Origin: Pseudomonadota bacterium
GTDB lineage: Bacteria > Pseudomonadota > Alphaproteobacteria > Acetobacterales > Acetobacteraceae
Assembly: GCA_021847995.1 (NCBI GenBank)
Contig: JAJZNE010000012.1
Coordinates: forward strand, 1-64,000
Reading direction: 5' to 3'
DNA: 64,000 bases
Part shown: positions 44,964 to 53,527 of the stretch, one piece after another
How the letters are laid out: each line of letters begins with the position of its first letter
How positions within the stretch are numbered: position 1 is the first letter of the stretch
Notes under the pieces: generated by a model
The model's database searches: none
What the model saw: the letters and a program-made list of their open reading frames with translations, nothing else
What the model was told of the DNA's origin: nothing
Made by a program: the position numbers and the translations under genes

Positions 44964-45908
44964 ATGCGCGCATGGCTGTTCGTGGCGGCCGCCGCCGTTC
45001 TCACGCTGCATGTCGGCGTCGCCGGGGCGGCGGACGCGCCGTTGCTCGGCATCGTCTCGATCAGCGCGACCGAGGCCAACAACGCCCGCTACATCAAGGG
45101 TGCCACCGCCGCGGCAAAGGAAGACGGCTGGAAGGTGTCGGTGATCGATGCCTCCGGCAGCGCCGATCAGGCGAATGCTGCGATGCAGAATTTCGCCGGC
45201 CTCGGCGCCGGGGCCATCATCGACATGGTGTTCCCCTGGTCTTCGATCGGCGCCGGTCTGGCAGCGGCAAAAAGCGCCGGGATTCCGGTGGTGACATGGG
45301 GCGGCGGTCTTGGCGGATCCATCGCGGCCACCAACGGTTCCGGTGCCCCGGTGGCGCAGCCGGTGATCGACCGGATGGTCGCCGATCTCGGCGGCAGCGG
45401 CGACGTGCTCGCGCTGACCTATCACACGGGTGAAGTCTGCCGCAACCGCGAGGTGCTGCTCGACGGCATTGTCGGCAAGTCGCCCGCCATTCACGTCACC
45501 AGGAACGAAGTGCGCATCCCCGGCTACTTCGAGGATGGGGCACAATATGCCAATGCATGGCTTGCGTCGCATCCGGCCGGCGGTGGCAGGCTGGCGATCT
45601 GGGGGTGCTGGGATGATCCGGCGATCGGCGCGATCGGCGCCCTGCGCCAGCAGGGACGCGACGACGTGAAGGTGTATGGCGTCAACGGCAACGCCCAGGC
45701 GATCGAGAACATCCGCAACGGCCACATGACAGCCACCGCCTGGGAAGACAGCTACACCGAAGGCTATCGCATGGTGAAGCTGCTCGCCGCGATCAGGGCC
45801 GCAGGCGCCAACTGGACGCCCAGGGCGGCCGAGGTGCCGGCGGTGCTGGTCACGCAGCAGAACGTGGCCCAGTTCATCAAGGATCACCCCGACGCGCTCG
45901 GCAAGTAG
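44964..45908 (+). CDS. Sugar ABC transporter substrate-binding protein (RbsB-like)
   Basis: The 314-residue exported receptor has a signal peptide (FVAAAAVLTLHVGVAGAADA) and the ribose-binding type fold: LLGIVSISATEANNARYIKG, AIIDMVFPWSSIGAGLAAAK and NGNAQAIENIRNGHMTATAW. It is the first gene of a binding protein-ATPase-permease operon divergent from lacI. A GGGGGAGGG site precedes the ATG. The ligand is probably a pentose, hexose or polyol, but is not readable. Confidence 0.88.
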   Translation: MRAWLFVAAAAVLTLHVGVAGAADAPLLGIVSISATEANNARYIKGATAAAKEDGWKVSVIDASGSADQANAAMQNFAGLGAGAIIDMVFPWSSIGAGLAAAKSAGIPVVTWGGGLGGSIAATNGSGAPVAQPVIDRMVADLGGSGDVLALTYHTGEVCRNREVLLDGIVGKSPAIHVTRNEVRIPGYFEDGAQYANAWLASHPAGGGRLAIWGCWDDPAIGAIGALRQQGRDDVKVYGVNGNAQAIENIRNGHMTATAWEDSYTEGYRMVKLLAAIRAAGANWTPRAAEVPAVLVTQQNVAQFIKDHPDALGK

Positions 45909-45919
45909 CCGCAGCCGGG

Positions 45920-47440
45920 ATGATGGACGGCGCGCCGTTCCTCGTCGCCGAGGACATCGCGAAATCCTATGGTGGCGCGCAGGCGCTGCGCGGAGTGACG
46001 GTGGCGCTGCATGCCGGTGAAGTGCACGGGCTGGTCGGCGCCAACGGCGCGGGCAAGTCCACCCTGATCCGCATCCTGGCCGGCGTGACGGGACCGGATT
46101 CGGGCCGCATCCTGCTCGACGGAAGGCCGGTCGCGATTCCCTCCCCCCACCACGCGGCCGACCTGGGCATGAGCTTCATCCACCAGGAACTCGCCTTCGT
46201 GCCGGGCATGAGCGTGATCCAGAACATCATGCTCGGATTGCCGAAGAAGACACGCTTCGGCATGATCGACTGGGCGGCGATCGCGCACGAGGTCGCGCCG
46301 GTGGCCAAGCGCGTCGGCCTCGGCGCACCGCTCTTCGCCGGTGTCAAGGGTCTGTCAACCGCCGAGAACTGGCTTATCAGCATCTGCCGTGCCCTGATCC
46401 GTCGCGCACGCCTGATCGTGATGGATGAGCCGACCGCCTCGCTGTCGGCCGGCGAGGCGGAGAAGCTGTTCAGGATCATCGCCGACCTGACCCGTTCCGG
46501 CGTCGGCGTGCTCTATGTCTCCCACCGTCTCGATGAGATTAAGCGTCTCTGCACGCGGGTCACGGCGCTGCGGGATGGTCGCACCGTTGCTCATCTGCGG
46601 GGCGGACAGATCACCCGTGGCGCCCTGGTCGGCGCGATCGTCGGCACGTCGGCGGAGGCGCAGGCGAGAGCGCAGCCGGCGCCCAGGACCGGCGGTGTCG
46701 TGCTGTCGGTGGATGGCCTCGCGCGTCTGCCGCGTGTCCGCGGCGTCAGCTTCGTGCTGCGCCGGGGCGAGGTGCTCGGCCTTGGCGGACTCGTCGGTGC
46801 CGGCCGCAGCGAGGTGGCAAGGCTGATCTACGGCGCCGACCGGCCGGACAGCGGAACCATGACACTGCACGGGCAGCCGTTCGCGCCCGCCAGCCCGGCC
46901 GCGGCGGTTCGCGCGGGGCTCGGCCTGGTGCCGGAGGAACGGCGGACGGAGGCGCTGCTGCTGCACAGGAGCATCGCCTTCAACCTGCAGCTTGCGAACC
47001 TTGCCTCGCTCCGCCGCGGCCCCCTGCTCGATGGCGGCAGGCGCACGCGGCTCGCGCTCGGGGTCATTCGCGATCTTGCCATCAAGGCACAGGGACCCGA
47101 CCTGCCGGTCGCACGACTGAGCGGCGGCAACCAGCAGAAGGTGGCGATCGGCCGCTGGCTTCTGCGGGCACCGGACGTGCTGATCCTCGATGAACCAACG
47201 CGCGGCGTCGATATCGGGGCGCGGAGCGAGATCCACCGTCACGTGCGCGCGCTGGCGGCGCGGGGCATGGCCGTGCTGGTGATCTCCTCCGAACCGGAAG
47301 AACTGCCCGACCTGTGCGACCGCGTCCTGGTGATGGCCGAAGGGCGGGTGGTACTCGAACTGTGCGGCGCCGGGCTCACCCGCAATGCGGTCGTCGCCGC
47401 AAGCTATGCCGAAGCGCCCGCACACGGAGTGTCCGCATGA
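45920..47440 (+). CDS. Sugar ABC transporter ATP-binding protein, two ATPase domains (RbsA-like)
   Basis: The 506-residue protein has two ABC domains. The first has Walker A GANGAGKST (about 39-47) and Walker B LIVMDEPTASL, but its signature reads LSTAENWLISICRAL rather than the usual LSVAQQQMVEIAKAL form. The second has the variant Walker A GLVGAGRSE typical of RbsA/MglA, signature LSGGNQQKVAIGRWL, and DVLILDEPTRGVD. The stop overlaps the permease start (ATGA). An 11-bp gap separates it from the binding-protein gene. Confidence 0.92.
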   Translation: MMDGAPFLVAEDIAKSYGGAQALRGVTVALHAGEVHGLVGANGAGKSTLIRILAGVTGPDSGRILLDGRPVAIPSPHHAADLGMSFIHQELAFVPGMSVIQNIMLGLPKKTRFGMIDWAAIAHEVAPVAKRVGLGAPLFAGVKGLSTAENWLISICRALIRRARLIVMDEPTASLSAGEAEKLFRIIADLTRSGVGVLYVSHRLDEIKRLCTRVTALRDGRTVAHLRGGQITRGALVGAIVGTSAEAQARAQPAPRTGGVVLSVDGLARLPRVRGVSFVLRRGEVLGLGGLVGAGRSEVARLIYGADRPDSGTMTLHGQPFAPASPAAAVRAGLGLVPEERRTEALLLHRSIAFNLQLANLASLRRGPLLDGGRRTRLALGVIRDLAIKAQGPDLPVARLSGGNQQKVAIGRWLLRAPDVLILDEPTRGVDIGARSEIHRHVRALAARGMAVLVISSEPEELPDLCDRVLVMAEGRVVLELCGAGLTRNAVVAASYAEAPAHGVSA

Positions 47441-48426
47441 TCGCCGACACCGGCCGCCGCCTTTCGCCGCGGGCGAAGGCGGCACTGAACTTCCTCGCCC
47501 GCTATGGGACCATCCTCGGGCTGGCGGCGATGATCGTCGCCTTCGCACTCCTCTCGCCGCGCGCTTTCCCCACCGTCGGCAACTTCCGCAACGTGCTGAA
47601 CCAGGCATCGCTGGCGATGATCATCGCCACCGGACTGACGCTCGCCGTGATCGTCGGCGAACTTGATCTCTCCGTCGGCTTTGCCGCCAGCCTGCACGGC
47701 ATCCTGGTGACGGGCCTGATCGTCAGCGACGGGCTGCCGATCCCGGTCGCGATCGCTGTCGTCCTGGCCGCGGGCGCCGTGATCGGCCTGATCAATGGCC
47801 TGATCGTCACTAAGATCAGGGTCAATTCGGTGATCGCCACGCTGGGCGTGGGCACCATTCTGACCGGTCTCGCTTTCGCCTACTCGGCCGGCGTGCCGAT
47901 CGTGGCCGGCGTGCCGGAGGCGTTTCTGCAACTTTCCCTGGGCCACTGGCTGTTCGGCATTCCCAACGACATCGTGGTGATGGTGGCGGTTGCAGCGGCA
48001 CTTTGGCTGCTGGTCGAACGCACGCCGCTGGGCCAGGAAATCCAGGCGGTCGGCGGCAACCCGGCCGCCGCACGGCTGGCCGGGATCGAAGTGGATCGGA
48101 TCAAGCTGCTCGGCTTCACGATTTCCGGCGTATGCGCATCGCTCACCGGCATCCTGCTCGCCTCGCGGCTGGGCAGCGGCACGGCGAGTGCCGGCGACAG
48201 TTACCTGCTCACCGCCTTCGCCGCCGTCTTCCTCGGCTCGGCCACCCTGCGCGACGGCGAATTCCATGTCCTGGGCACGGTGATCGGTGCCCTGATCATT
48301 GCGTTCGGCTTCAACGGCCTGAACATCTTCGGTGCGCCGACCTTCTCGCAATACATGCTGCAGGGCGCGATCCTGATCGTGGCAGTCGGCCTCTCCAGCC
48401 TCGGCCGCTCGATCGCTGAACGCTGA
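47437..48426 (+). CDS. Sugar ABC transporter permease (RbsC-like)
   Basis: The 329-residue inner-membrane protein has about nine hydrophobic segments and RbsC-class blocks: IATGLTLAVIVGELDLSVGF, GLINGLIVTKIRVNSVIATL, and the ATPase-contact loop GGNPAAARLAGIEVDRIKLL. Its ATG at 47437 overlaps the ATPase stop. It completes the LacI-controlled operon. The next feature on this strand is far downstream, and the spacer to the tRNA is 127 bp. Confidence 0.92.
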   Translation: MIADTGRRLSPRAKAALNFLARYGTILGLAAMIVAFALLSPRAFPTVGNFRNVLNQASLAMIIATGLTLAVIVGELDLSVGFAASLHGILVTGLIVSDGLPIPVAIAVVLAAGAVIGLINGLIVTKIRVNSVIATLGVGTILTGLAFAYSAGVPIVAGVPEAFLQLSLGHWLFGIPNDIVVMVAVAAALWLLVERTPLGQEIQAVGGNPAAARLAGIEVDRIKLLGFTISGVCASLTGILLASRLGSGTASAGDSYLLTAFAAVFLGSATLRDGEFHVLGTVIGALIIAFGFNGLNIFGAPTFSQYMLQGAILIVAVGLSSLGRSIAER

Positions 48427-48553
48427 GCGGGCGTCGACGCGAGGCTTGGCGGCCAAAGTTCGGCATCGGCTATCATGCAGCCCGCTCACGCCGCCCGGCA
48501 CCCCACAAAGGCCGACCGCCGCCGCTGCCTGTTCGTGCCGTTCCGAGCCGGGA

Positions 48554-48628
48554 TGGTAGCGGCGGACGGATTTGAACCGCCGACCAAGGGATTATGATTC
48601 CCCTGCTCTACCGCTGAGCTACGCCGCC
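48554..48628 (-). tRNA. tRNA with CAT anticodon, probably elongator Met
   Basis: The 75-nt minus-strand gene folds as a cloverleaf: acceptor GGCGGCG/CGCCGCT (one G-T pair), D arm GCTC/GAGC, anticodon stem GGGGA/TCCCT with loop ATCATAA (CAT), T arm GGCGG-TTCAAAT-CCGTC, discriminator A and encoded CCA. The pairing of position 1 with 72 rules against initiator Met. A lysidine-type tRNA-Ile2 also has CAT and cannot be fully excluded. Its first 21 nt are overlapped by the mnmA coding end on the same strand. Confidence 0.9.
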
Positions 48629-49744
48629 ATCCTGCTGCGGCCGGGCAGATACCGCCGCCTCCGTCCCGGCGTCAACCGTCGCAGCCGGCCGGCGGATGAA
48701 GCCGCCCCCCAGCACGCGGCTGCCCTCATAGAATACCGCCGCCTGCCCCGGTGCGGCCAGCGCCGGCCGCTCCAGCAGCAGTCTTGCACCCGCGCCGTCG
48801 GGCACCAGCTCCGCCGCCTGCGGCTGGTCGCGCGCGCGCAGCTTGACCAGGCAGCGCCGGCGCATCGGCGGCGCCAGCCAGTTGACCGCTCCGACCGCCA
48901 CCTCTCGCCGCGCCGCCGCCGCCGCCGGGCCGATCACCACCCGGCGCGTCGCCGCCTCCAGCGCCACCACCACCTGCCGCGCCCCGCCCGACCGTGCCGC
49001 CGTGCCCAGCCGCCTCGCCTGACCCACCGTGTAGCGCGCGATTCCGTCATGCCTCCCGACCACGGCGCCCGCCAGGGTGACGATGTCGCCGGCTCCCAGC
49101 GCGTCGGGGCGCAGCCGGCCGACCGTCTCGGCATAGCTGCCTGACGGCACGAAGCAGATGTCCTGGCTGTCGGGCTTCGCCGCCACCGGCAGGCCGAGCC
49201 GTGCCGCCGCCGCCCGCACCGTCGCCTTGTCCGGCATGTCGCCGAGCGGAAAGAGGCTCATCGACAGTTGCGCCGGCGTGGTCGCGAACAGGAACCAGCT
49301 CTGATCCCGGGCCGGATCGGCGGCACAGTGCAATTCCGGCCCCGCCGTCGCCTCGATCCGCCGCACGTAATGCCCGGTCGCCAGCCGGGCACAGCCGAGG
49401 TCGCGCGCCAGCGCCACGAGGTCGGTGAACTTCACCGTCTGGTTGCAGCGCACGCACGGCACCGGCGTCTCGCCCGCGGCATAGGTGGCGGCGAAATCGG
49501 CGATCACGGCATCGCGGAACCGCGCCTCGGCATCGATGACGTAATGCGGGATGCCGAGCCGGTCGGCGACGCGGCGCGCATCATGGATGTCCTGGCCGGC
49601 ACAGCACGCGCCGCGCCGGCCGCTCGCCGCGCCGTGGTCATAGAGTTGCAGCGTGACGCCGATCACCTCGTGCCCGGCCTCGGCCAGCAACCCCGCCACC
49701 GTGCTGCTGTCCACGCCGCCCGACATCGCCACCAGCACCCGCAT
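48608..49744 (-). CDS. mnmA: tRNA 2-thiouridylase MnmA
   Basis: The 378-residue enzyme adds sulfur to C2 of uridine 34 in tRNAs for Lys, Glu and Gln. The ATP-binding motif SGGVDSS (about 8-14) is followed by the two catalytic cysteines, in PVPCVRCN (about 95-102) and SQDICFV. The C-terminal beta-barrel is less conserved. The reading frame enters the downstream tRNA gene: its last six codons and TAG stop are the 5' end of the tRNA, so both come from one transcript. It is last in a sulfur-transfer block (desulfurase, ferredoxin, mnmA), with an 11-bp gap to the ferredoxin gene. Confidence 0.95.
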   Translation of the reverse strand: MRVLVAMSGGVDSSTVAGLLAEAGHEVIGVTLQLYDHGAASGRRGACCAGQDIHDARRVADRLGIPHYVIDAEARFRDAVIADFAATYAAGETPVPCVRCNQTVKFTDLVALARDLGCARLATGHYVRRIEATAGPELHCAADPARDQSWFLFATTPAQLSMSLFPLGDMPDKATVRAAAARLGLPVAAKPDSQDICFVPSGSYAETVGRLRPDALGAGDIVTLAGAVVGRHDGIARYTVGQARRLGTAARSGGARQVVVALEAATRRVVIGPAAAAARREVAVGAVNWLAPPMRRRCLVKLRARDQPQAAELVPDGAGARLLLERPALAAPGQAAVFYEGSRVLGGGFIRRPAATVDAGTEAAVSARPQQDGGVAQR

Positions 49745-49755
49745 GCCGGCCGCCG

Positions 49756-50088
49756 CTAGCCGTTCATCAGATTGCGCGTGCCCGCCGGCAGCCGCACCAC
49801 CAGCCCGTCCAGTGCCGGCGTCATCACGATCTGGCAGCCGAGGCGGGACGTCCTCTCCAGCCCGAAGGCAAGGTCGAGCATGTCCTCCTCATCCTCGGTC
49901 GGGGCGCTGAGGCGGGCGAACCAGGCGGCATCGACGATGACATGGCAGGTGGAACAGGCGAGCGAGCCTTCGCAGGCGCCCTCGATGTCGATGCCGTGCC
50001 GATGCGCGATCTCCAGCACCGAGAGGCCGAGCGGTGCCTCCACTTCGCGGCGGGTGCCGTCGCGGTCGATGAATGTCATCTTCGGCAT
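49756..50088 (-). CDS. Adrenodoxin-type 2Fe-2S ferredoxin
   Basis: The 110-residue protein has the four cluster ligands Cys39, Cys45, Cys48 ([13 protein letters not shown]) and Cys85 (GCQIVM), in the vertebrate-type/ISC ferredoxin spacing C-x5-C-x2-C-x36-C. Such ferredoxins give electrons to Fe-S assembly and to P450s. It lies between a cysteine desulfurase and mnmA on the same strand, which suggests Fe-S or sulfur transfer. A good promoter candidate precedes it on the minus strand (50279-50308). Confidence 0.92.
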   Translation of the reverse strand: MPKMTFIDRDGTRREVEAPLGLSVLEIAHRHGIDIEGACEGSLACSTCHVIVDAAWFARLSAPTEDEEDMLDLAFGLERTSRLGCQIVMTPALDGLVVRLPAGTRNLMNG

Positions 50089-50426
50089 GGGGTGCGGTCA
50101 GGCCTCGATCGGGTGAAACGCCGTCCTCGCACCTGCCGCCGCCGGCGCTGCGAGCGCGAAGTCGCTGTCGGCGGGCGAGGTAAAGCCTCCCGGCCCGCTC
50201 CGCAAGGTCCGCCGCGCCGTCGGCCCGGGCGGGAAGGTGAAAGTGCCGGGCCCCGGCGGCGGCCACCGGCAAATGTTCGCATATGTTCGACACAGTGCGG
50301 ATTGCCAAAATTTTCATTGAACGAAGGACACATTGCGTCCACCAAGCGACGGTCGTGGGGGGTGGTCGCTTGAACGCAAGGGTGGACAGGCCGGGCGGGT
50401 CGCCGCCTCGTCGGCGTCAGAAAGGA
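50089..50426. other. Noncoding spacer upstream of the ferredoxin gene
   Basis: This 338-bp gap between the cysteine desulfurase stop and the ferredoxin start contains no convincing gene. It holds a minus-strand promoter candidate (TTGGCA at 50308-50303 and a CATATG/ATATGC -10-like element near 50285-50279). A short inverted repeat CAAGCGAC...GTCGCTTG (50343-50350 and 50365-50372) could end the desulfurase transcript. The right part (50092-50230) is GC-rich with nothing clear. Confidence 0.6.
50279..50308 (-). promoter_or_regulatory. Candidate promoter of the ferredoxin-mnmA-tRNA transcript
   Basis: On the minus strand a TTGGCA (-35-like) is followed after about 17-18 bp by CATATG/ATATGC. It lies about 190 bp upstream of the ferredoxin ATG, so it would imply a long leader. 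The motifs fit sigma-70 only moderately. Confidence 0.3.
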
Positions 50427-51515
50427 TTATGCGGCCGTTCGGGACACGCGGGCGGCAACGGCTCGGTATGCGCGGATGAAATCCGCCACCTCCGCCTCCT
50501 CCGCCGACCAGGGCAGGGAGACCCGGATCGCCTCGCCCGCCAGCGCGCCCAGCCCCATCGCGTCCAGCACATGGCTGCGGGCGACCTTGCCGGAACTGCA
50601 CGCCGCCCCGGCGGAGACCTGAACGCCTGCCAGGTCGAGCGCGATCACCTGCGTCTGAGCCGGCACGCCGGGCAGGGCGAGGCAGGTGGTGTTGCCGAGT
50701 CGCGGTGCGCCGGCGCCGACCACCACCGCGCCGGCGGCGGCCGCCTCCTGTTCGATCCTGTCACGCAGCGGGGCGAGGCGATCGGCCCCTTCCGCCGCCG
50801 CCGCCGCCGCGGCGAAGCCGGCGATGGCGGGCAGCGGCGGGGTACCGCCGCGCCGCCCGCGCTCCTGCCCGCCGCCGGCGATCAGCGGCGTGAGCACGCC
50901 GGCCGCGCGCCGGCCGAGCAGCAGCGCCCCGGCACCCATCGGCCCGCCCAGCTTGTGCCCGGACAGCGCCAGGCTGTCGGCGCCGAGCGCGGCAAGATCG
51001 ACCGGGATGCGGCCGGCCGCCTGCACCGCATCGACATGCAGCAGCGCATCGGCGGCACGGCACAGCGCCGCCACCACGGCGATCGGCTGGATCCCGCCGG
51101 TCTCGTTGTTGGCGAGCATCAGGCAGACCAGCGCCGGCGGCCCGGCGGCAAGCATCCGGCGCAGCGCCTCGGCATCGGCGATGCCGTTGCCGTCCACCGG
51201 CAGCGACTCGGCCTCTGGCGCGGCGACCCGCACCGCGTCGTGCTCGGTCGCGCCGACGATGCAGCGCCGGCCCCGGCCGAGGGCATGGATGGCAAGGGCA
51301 TCGGCCTCGGTGCCGCCGGAGGTGAAAACGAGATTGGCCGGCTCGGCACCAAAACGGGCGGCGAGACCCTCGCGCGCCTCCTCCAGCACCCGCCGGGCGG
51401 CCCGTCCGGCCGCGTGGACCGAGGCCGGGTTGCCGGGGACCGCCAGGGCCGCCATGGCCGCCGCCACCGCCTCGGGCCGCACCGGCTCGGTCGCATTGGC
51501 ATCCAGATAGATCAT
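50427..51515 (-). CDS. NifS/IscS-like cysteine desulfurase
   Basis: The 362-residue PLP enzyme takes sulfur from cysteine. K188 in SLALSGHKLGG is the PLP Lys, and C306 in SAGAACSSGK is the sulfur-carrying Cys. The start MIYLDANATEPVRPEAV is typical; GGTEAD and LMLANNETG are conserved. The catalytic loop is short, as in class I NifS/IscS. It could feed MnmA and Fe-S assembly through the ferredoxin encoded downstream on the same strand, although a 338-bp spacer separates them. GGAGGGG precedes the ATG. Confidence 0.92.
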   Translation of the reverse strand: MIYLDANATEPVRPEAVAAAMAALAVPGNPASVHAAGRAARRVLEEAREGLAARFGAEPANLVFTSGGTEADALAIHALGRGRRCIVGATEHDAVRVAAPEAESLPVDGNGIADAEALRRMLAAGPPALVCLMLANNETGGIQPIAVVAALCRAADALLHVDAVQAAGRIPVDLAALGADSLALSGHKLGGPMGAGALLLGRRAAGVLTPLIAGGGQERGRRGGTPPLPAIAGFAAAAAAAEGADRLAPLRDRIEQEAAAAGAVVVGAGAPRLGNTTCLALPGVPAQTQVIALDLAGVQVSAGAACSSGKVARSHVLDAMGLGALAGEAIRVSLPWSAEEAEVADFIRAYRAVAARVSRTAA

Positions 51516-51984
51516 TGCTCCCCTCCACCTCCGGTAACGCTGCGTGGCGCGAAAAGGTTGGATTCCCGGCGACATTCCGGCTATGGAAGAACCCCGTCCG
51601 GCGGCTTTGCCGGAGGTGCCGGCAATCCGGCAGCAAAGGCAGCGGAGGGGGTTGGAGCACGATCGGTCACATTGTCAGCGACACGCGGAACAACCGGCGT
51701 GACGGCCGACCCGAACGGCACACCCGCCAGCACGGCAAAAATCCCGAATAACGGAGGGAACCGGACCGCCGCCATGCGTTATCAACAGTCTGCGTGCAAA
51801 GCGCGAAGCCCTGGCCAATTCCGGACGCGGTACCCATGTGCATCGGACCCAGGGAATGTCAATGCAGGTTTTGCGCCAACACGGCCGGATGGCAGGGCGT
51901 GGTGCGGGGGCCTTGGGGTGTCGGGAACGGATTTGGCCGGCCTGTGGCGGAGCGGGCACAGCGGGAAACGGATTGCGTCGTATC
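51516..51984. other. Noncoding divergent spacer with two hairpins
   Basis: No convincing gene is seen in this 469-bp gap. It lies between the divergent starts of the desulfurase and the alpha/beta hydrolase genes, so promoters for both are expected. Two adjacent hairpins occur: CCGGC-ggcttt-GCCGG (51598-51613) and TGCCGG-CAAT-CCGGCA (51617-51632). They could belong to a structured leader RNA. A frame from 51838 that runs into the hydrolase gene gives an N-terminus unlike the family. Confidence 0.5.
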
Positions 51985-52650
51985 ATGCCTGAAGTCATGT
52001 TTGCCGGCCCCGACGGCCGGCTGGAGGGTCGCTACCACCACTCCAAGGAAAGCGGGGCGCCGCTCGCGCTCATCCTCCACCCGCATCCGCTGCACGGCGG
52101 TACGATGAACAACCGCATCGCCTATGCGATGTACCAGTCGTTCCAGCGTCTCGGCTTTTCCGTCATGCGCTTCAATTTCCGCGGCGTCGGCCGCAGCCAG
52201 GGGCGCTATGACGGCGGCATCGGCGAAATCGGCGATGCGGCGGCGGCGCTGGACTGGATGCAGGCGGTCAACCCCAGCTCCACCAGCCTGTGGATCGCCG
52301 GCTATTCCTTCGGCGCGTTCATCGGCATGCAGCTGCTGATGCGCCGGCCTGAAATCTCCGGCTGGGTCAGCGTGGCACCGCCGGCCAACCATTACGATTT
52401 CGGCTTCCTCGCCCCCTGCCCGTGCGGCGGCCTGATGCTGCACGGCGATGCCGACGAGCTGGTGCCGGAGCCAGGGGTGCGCAAGCTCGTGGACAAGCTG
52501 AACACGCAGAAGGGCGTGCAGGTCGATTACCGCATCCTGCCCGGCGCCGATCACGTCCTGGCGCAGCACGCCGACCCGGTGTCCGCCCATGTCGAGGACT
52601 ACGTCAAGAAGACCATGGCAGCACGCTCCATGGCGCTTGCCGCGGACTGA
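51985..52650 (+). CDS. Alpha/beta hydrolase
   Basis: The 221-residue protein has an alpha/beta-hydrolase fold: ALILHPHPLHGGTMNNRIA at the start, the nucleophile elbow AGYSFGAFIG, an acid block MLHGDADELVPE and the catalytic His in GADHVLAQH. All three catalytic residues are therefore present. The substrate is unknown. The ATG at 51985 begins the family N-terminus. It diverges from the cysteine desulfurase gene. No signal peptide is seen, so it is probably cytoplasmic. Confidence 0.88.
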   Translation: MPEVMFAGPDGRLEGRYHHSKESGAPLALILHPHPLHGGTMNNRIAYAMYQSFQRLGFSVMRFNFRGVGRSQGRYDGGIGEIGDAAAALDWMQAVNPSSTSLWIAGYSFGAFIGMQLLMRRPEISGWVSVAPPANHYDFGFLAPCPCGGLMLHGDADELVPEPGVRKLVDKLNTQKGVQVDYRILPGADHVLAQHADPVSAHVEDYVKKTMAARSMALAAD

Positions 52651-52795
52651 CGCCGGGGCCGCCGCAGCAGCCCGGCGACCGGTTCACAAGCACGAGACGG
52701 TTGCCGCCCGTGCGCGGCAATGCGTCGCCTGCATGCCACCTCCCCGATGCGGCGTGACGTGAACGCCATGGGGCCGGCAGACAGGGGAACGCCGA

Positions 52796-53332
52796 ATGAC
52801 AACCACCCGGCGCGCTCTGGCGGCACGCAGCCTCACAGCGTTCGCCTTCGCGGCGGCGCTGACACAGGGCGGCCGCGTGCGCGGGGCCGATGGGGGGAAG
52901 CAGCCGGCCGCGCCGCTCGCCCCGGCGCCGGCGCCGGTCAAGGGCAGGTGCCTGTTCGGCGATCTCGACCAGTATCGGGCCGCGCATGACCGTGACGACC
53001 GGAACCTCTGGAACAGCGCCCGGGTGGCCGGTGAGGACGGCAGGGTGAAGATCGTCTATCGCATCGCCGACCTCGTGCATGGCCCGACGCGGCATGGCGG
53101 CCAGAGTCTCGAATTCGGCGTGCTCAACGTGTCGGACGTGCCGGTGCGGGTGCAGTTCATCGTCGTGGTCACCTCGAACATCGGACGATGGTTCCGCTAC
53201 CATCTCGGCATCGCCCGTGTCGCCGCCCTCGGCGAGATCAGCGGCGGCGGCGAATTGTCGAAGGAACCGTTCCCGCCGGGGGAGTGCATTGCCGATATCG
53301 ACGTGAGCGAGATCCGCTCCGCTCCCGAATGA
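52796..53332 (+). CDS. Exported protein of unknown function
   Basis: I do not recognise this 178-residue protein. Its N-terminus has a Tat/Sec-like signal (TTTRRALAARSLTAFAFAAA), then an Ala/Pro-rich stretch (about 38-48). The rest looks beta-rich, with VVVTSNIGRWFRYHLGIARV as its most conserved-looking segment, and ends acidic. It stands alone between the hydrolase gene and a Liv-type receptor, with 145 bp before it and 195 bp after it. The steady codon bias supports a real gene. Confidence 0.65.
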   Translation: MTTTRRALAARSLTAFAFAAALTQGGRVRGADGGKQPAAPLAPAPAPVKGRCLFGDLDQYRAAHDRDDRNLWNSARVAGEDGRVKIVYRIADLVHGPTRHGGQSLEFGVLNVSDVPVRVQFIVVVTSNIGRWFRYHLGIARVAALGEISGGGELSKEPFPPGECIADIDVSEIRSAPE

Positions 53333-53527
53333 GCACGCCCGCTCACGCGACCCCGGCAGTTGTCGTCGCGCGCCGGCTGCCTGCTTCCTTCCGCCCACCG
53401 CCCCGGCGTTGCCGACAGGGCAGCGAGCGGCGTAACCTGCCCGCATCGCCTGAGCGCCGGACCCGACGCGCCGGAGCGGGAGACGCAGCCCGAAGAAGCG
53501 ACGCATGACGGCAAGAGGAGGAACACC

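Noticed and set aside
48554-48628. Initiator tRNA-fMet
   Set aside because: Position 1 pairs with position 72 (G-T) and the anticodon stem lacks the three consecutive G-C pairs typical of initiators at the expected place.
50274-50289. LexA-like direct repeat GTTC-N6-GTTC
   Set aside because: Alphaproteobacterial LexA sites need GTTC-N7-GTTC; the spacing here is six, and the neighbouring genes are not SOS genes.
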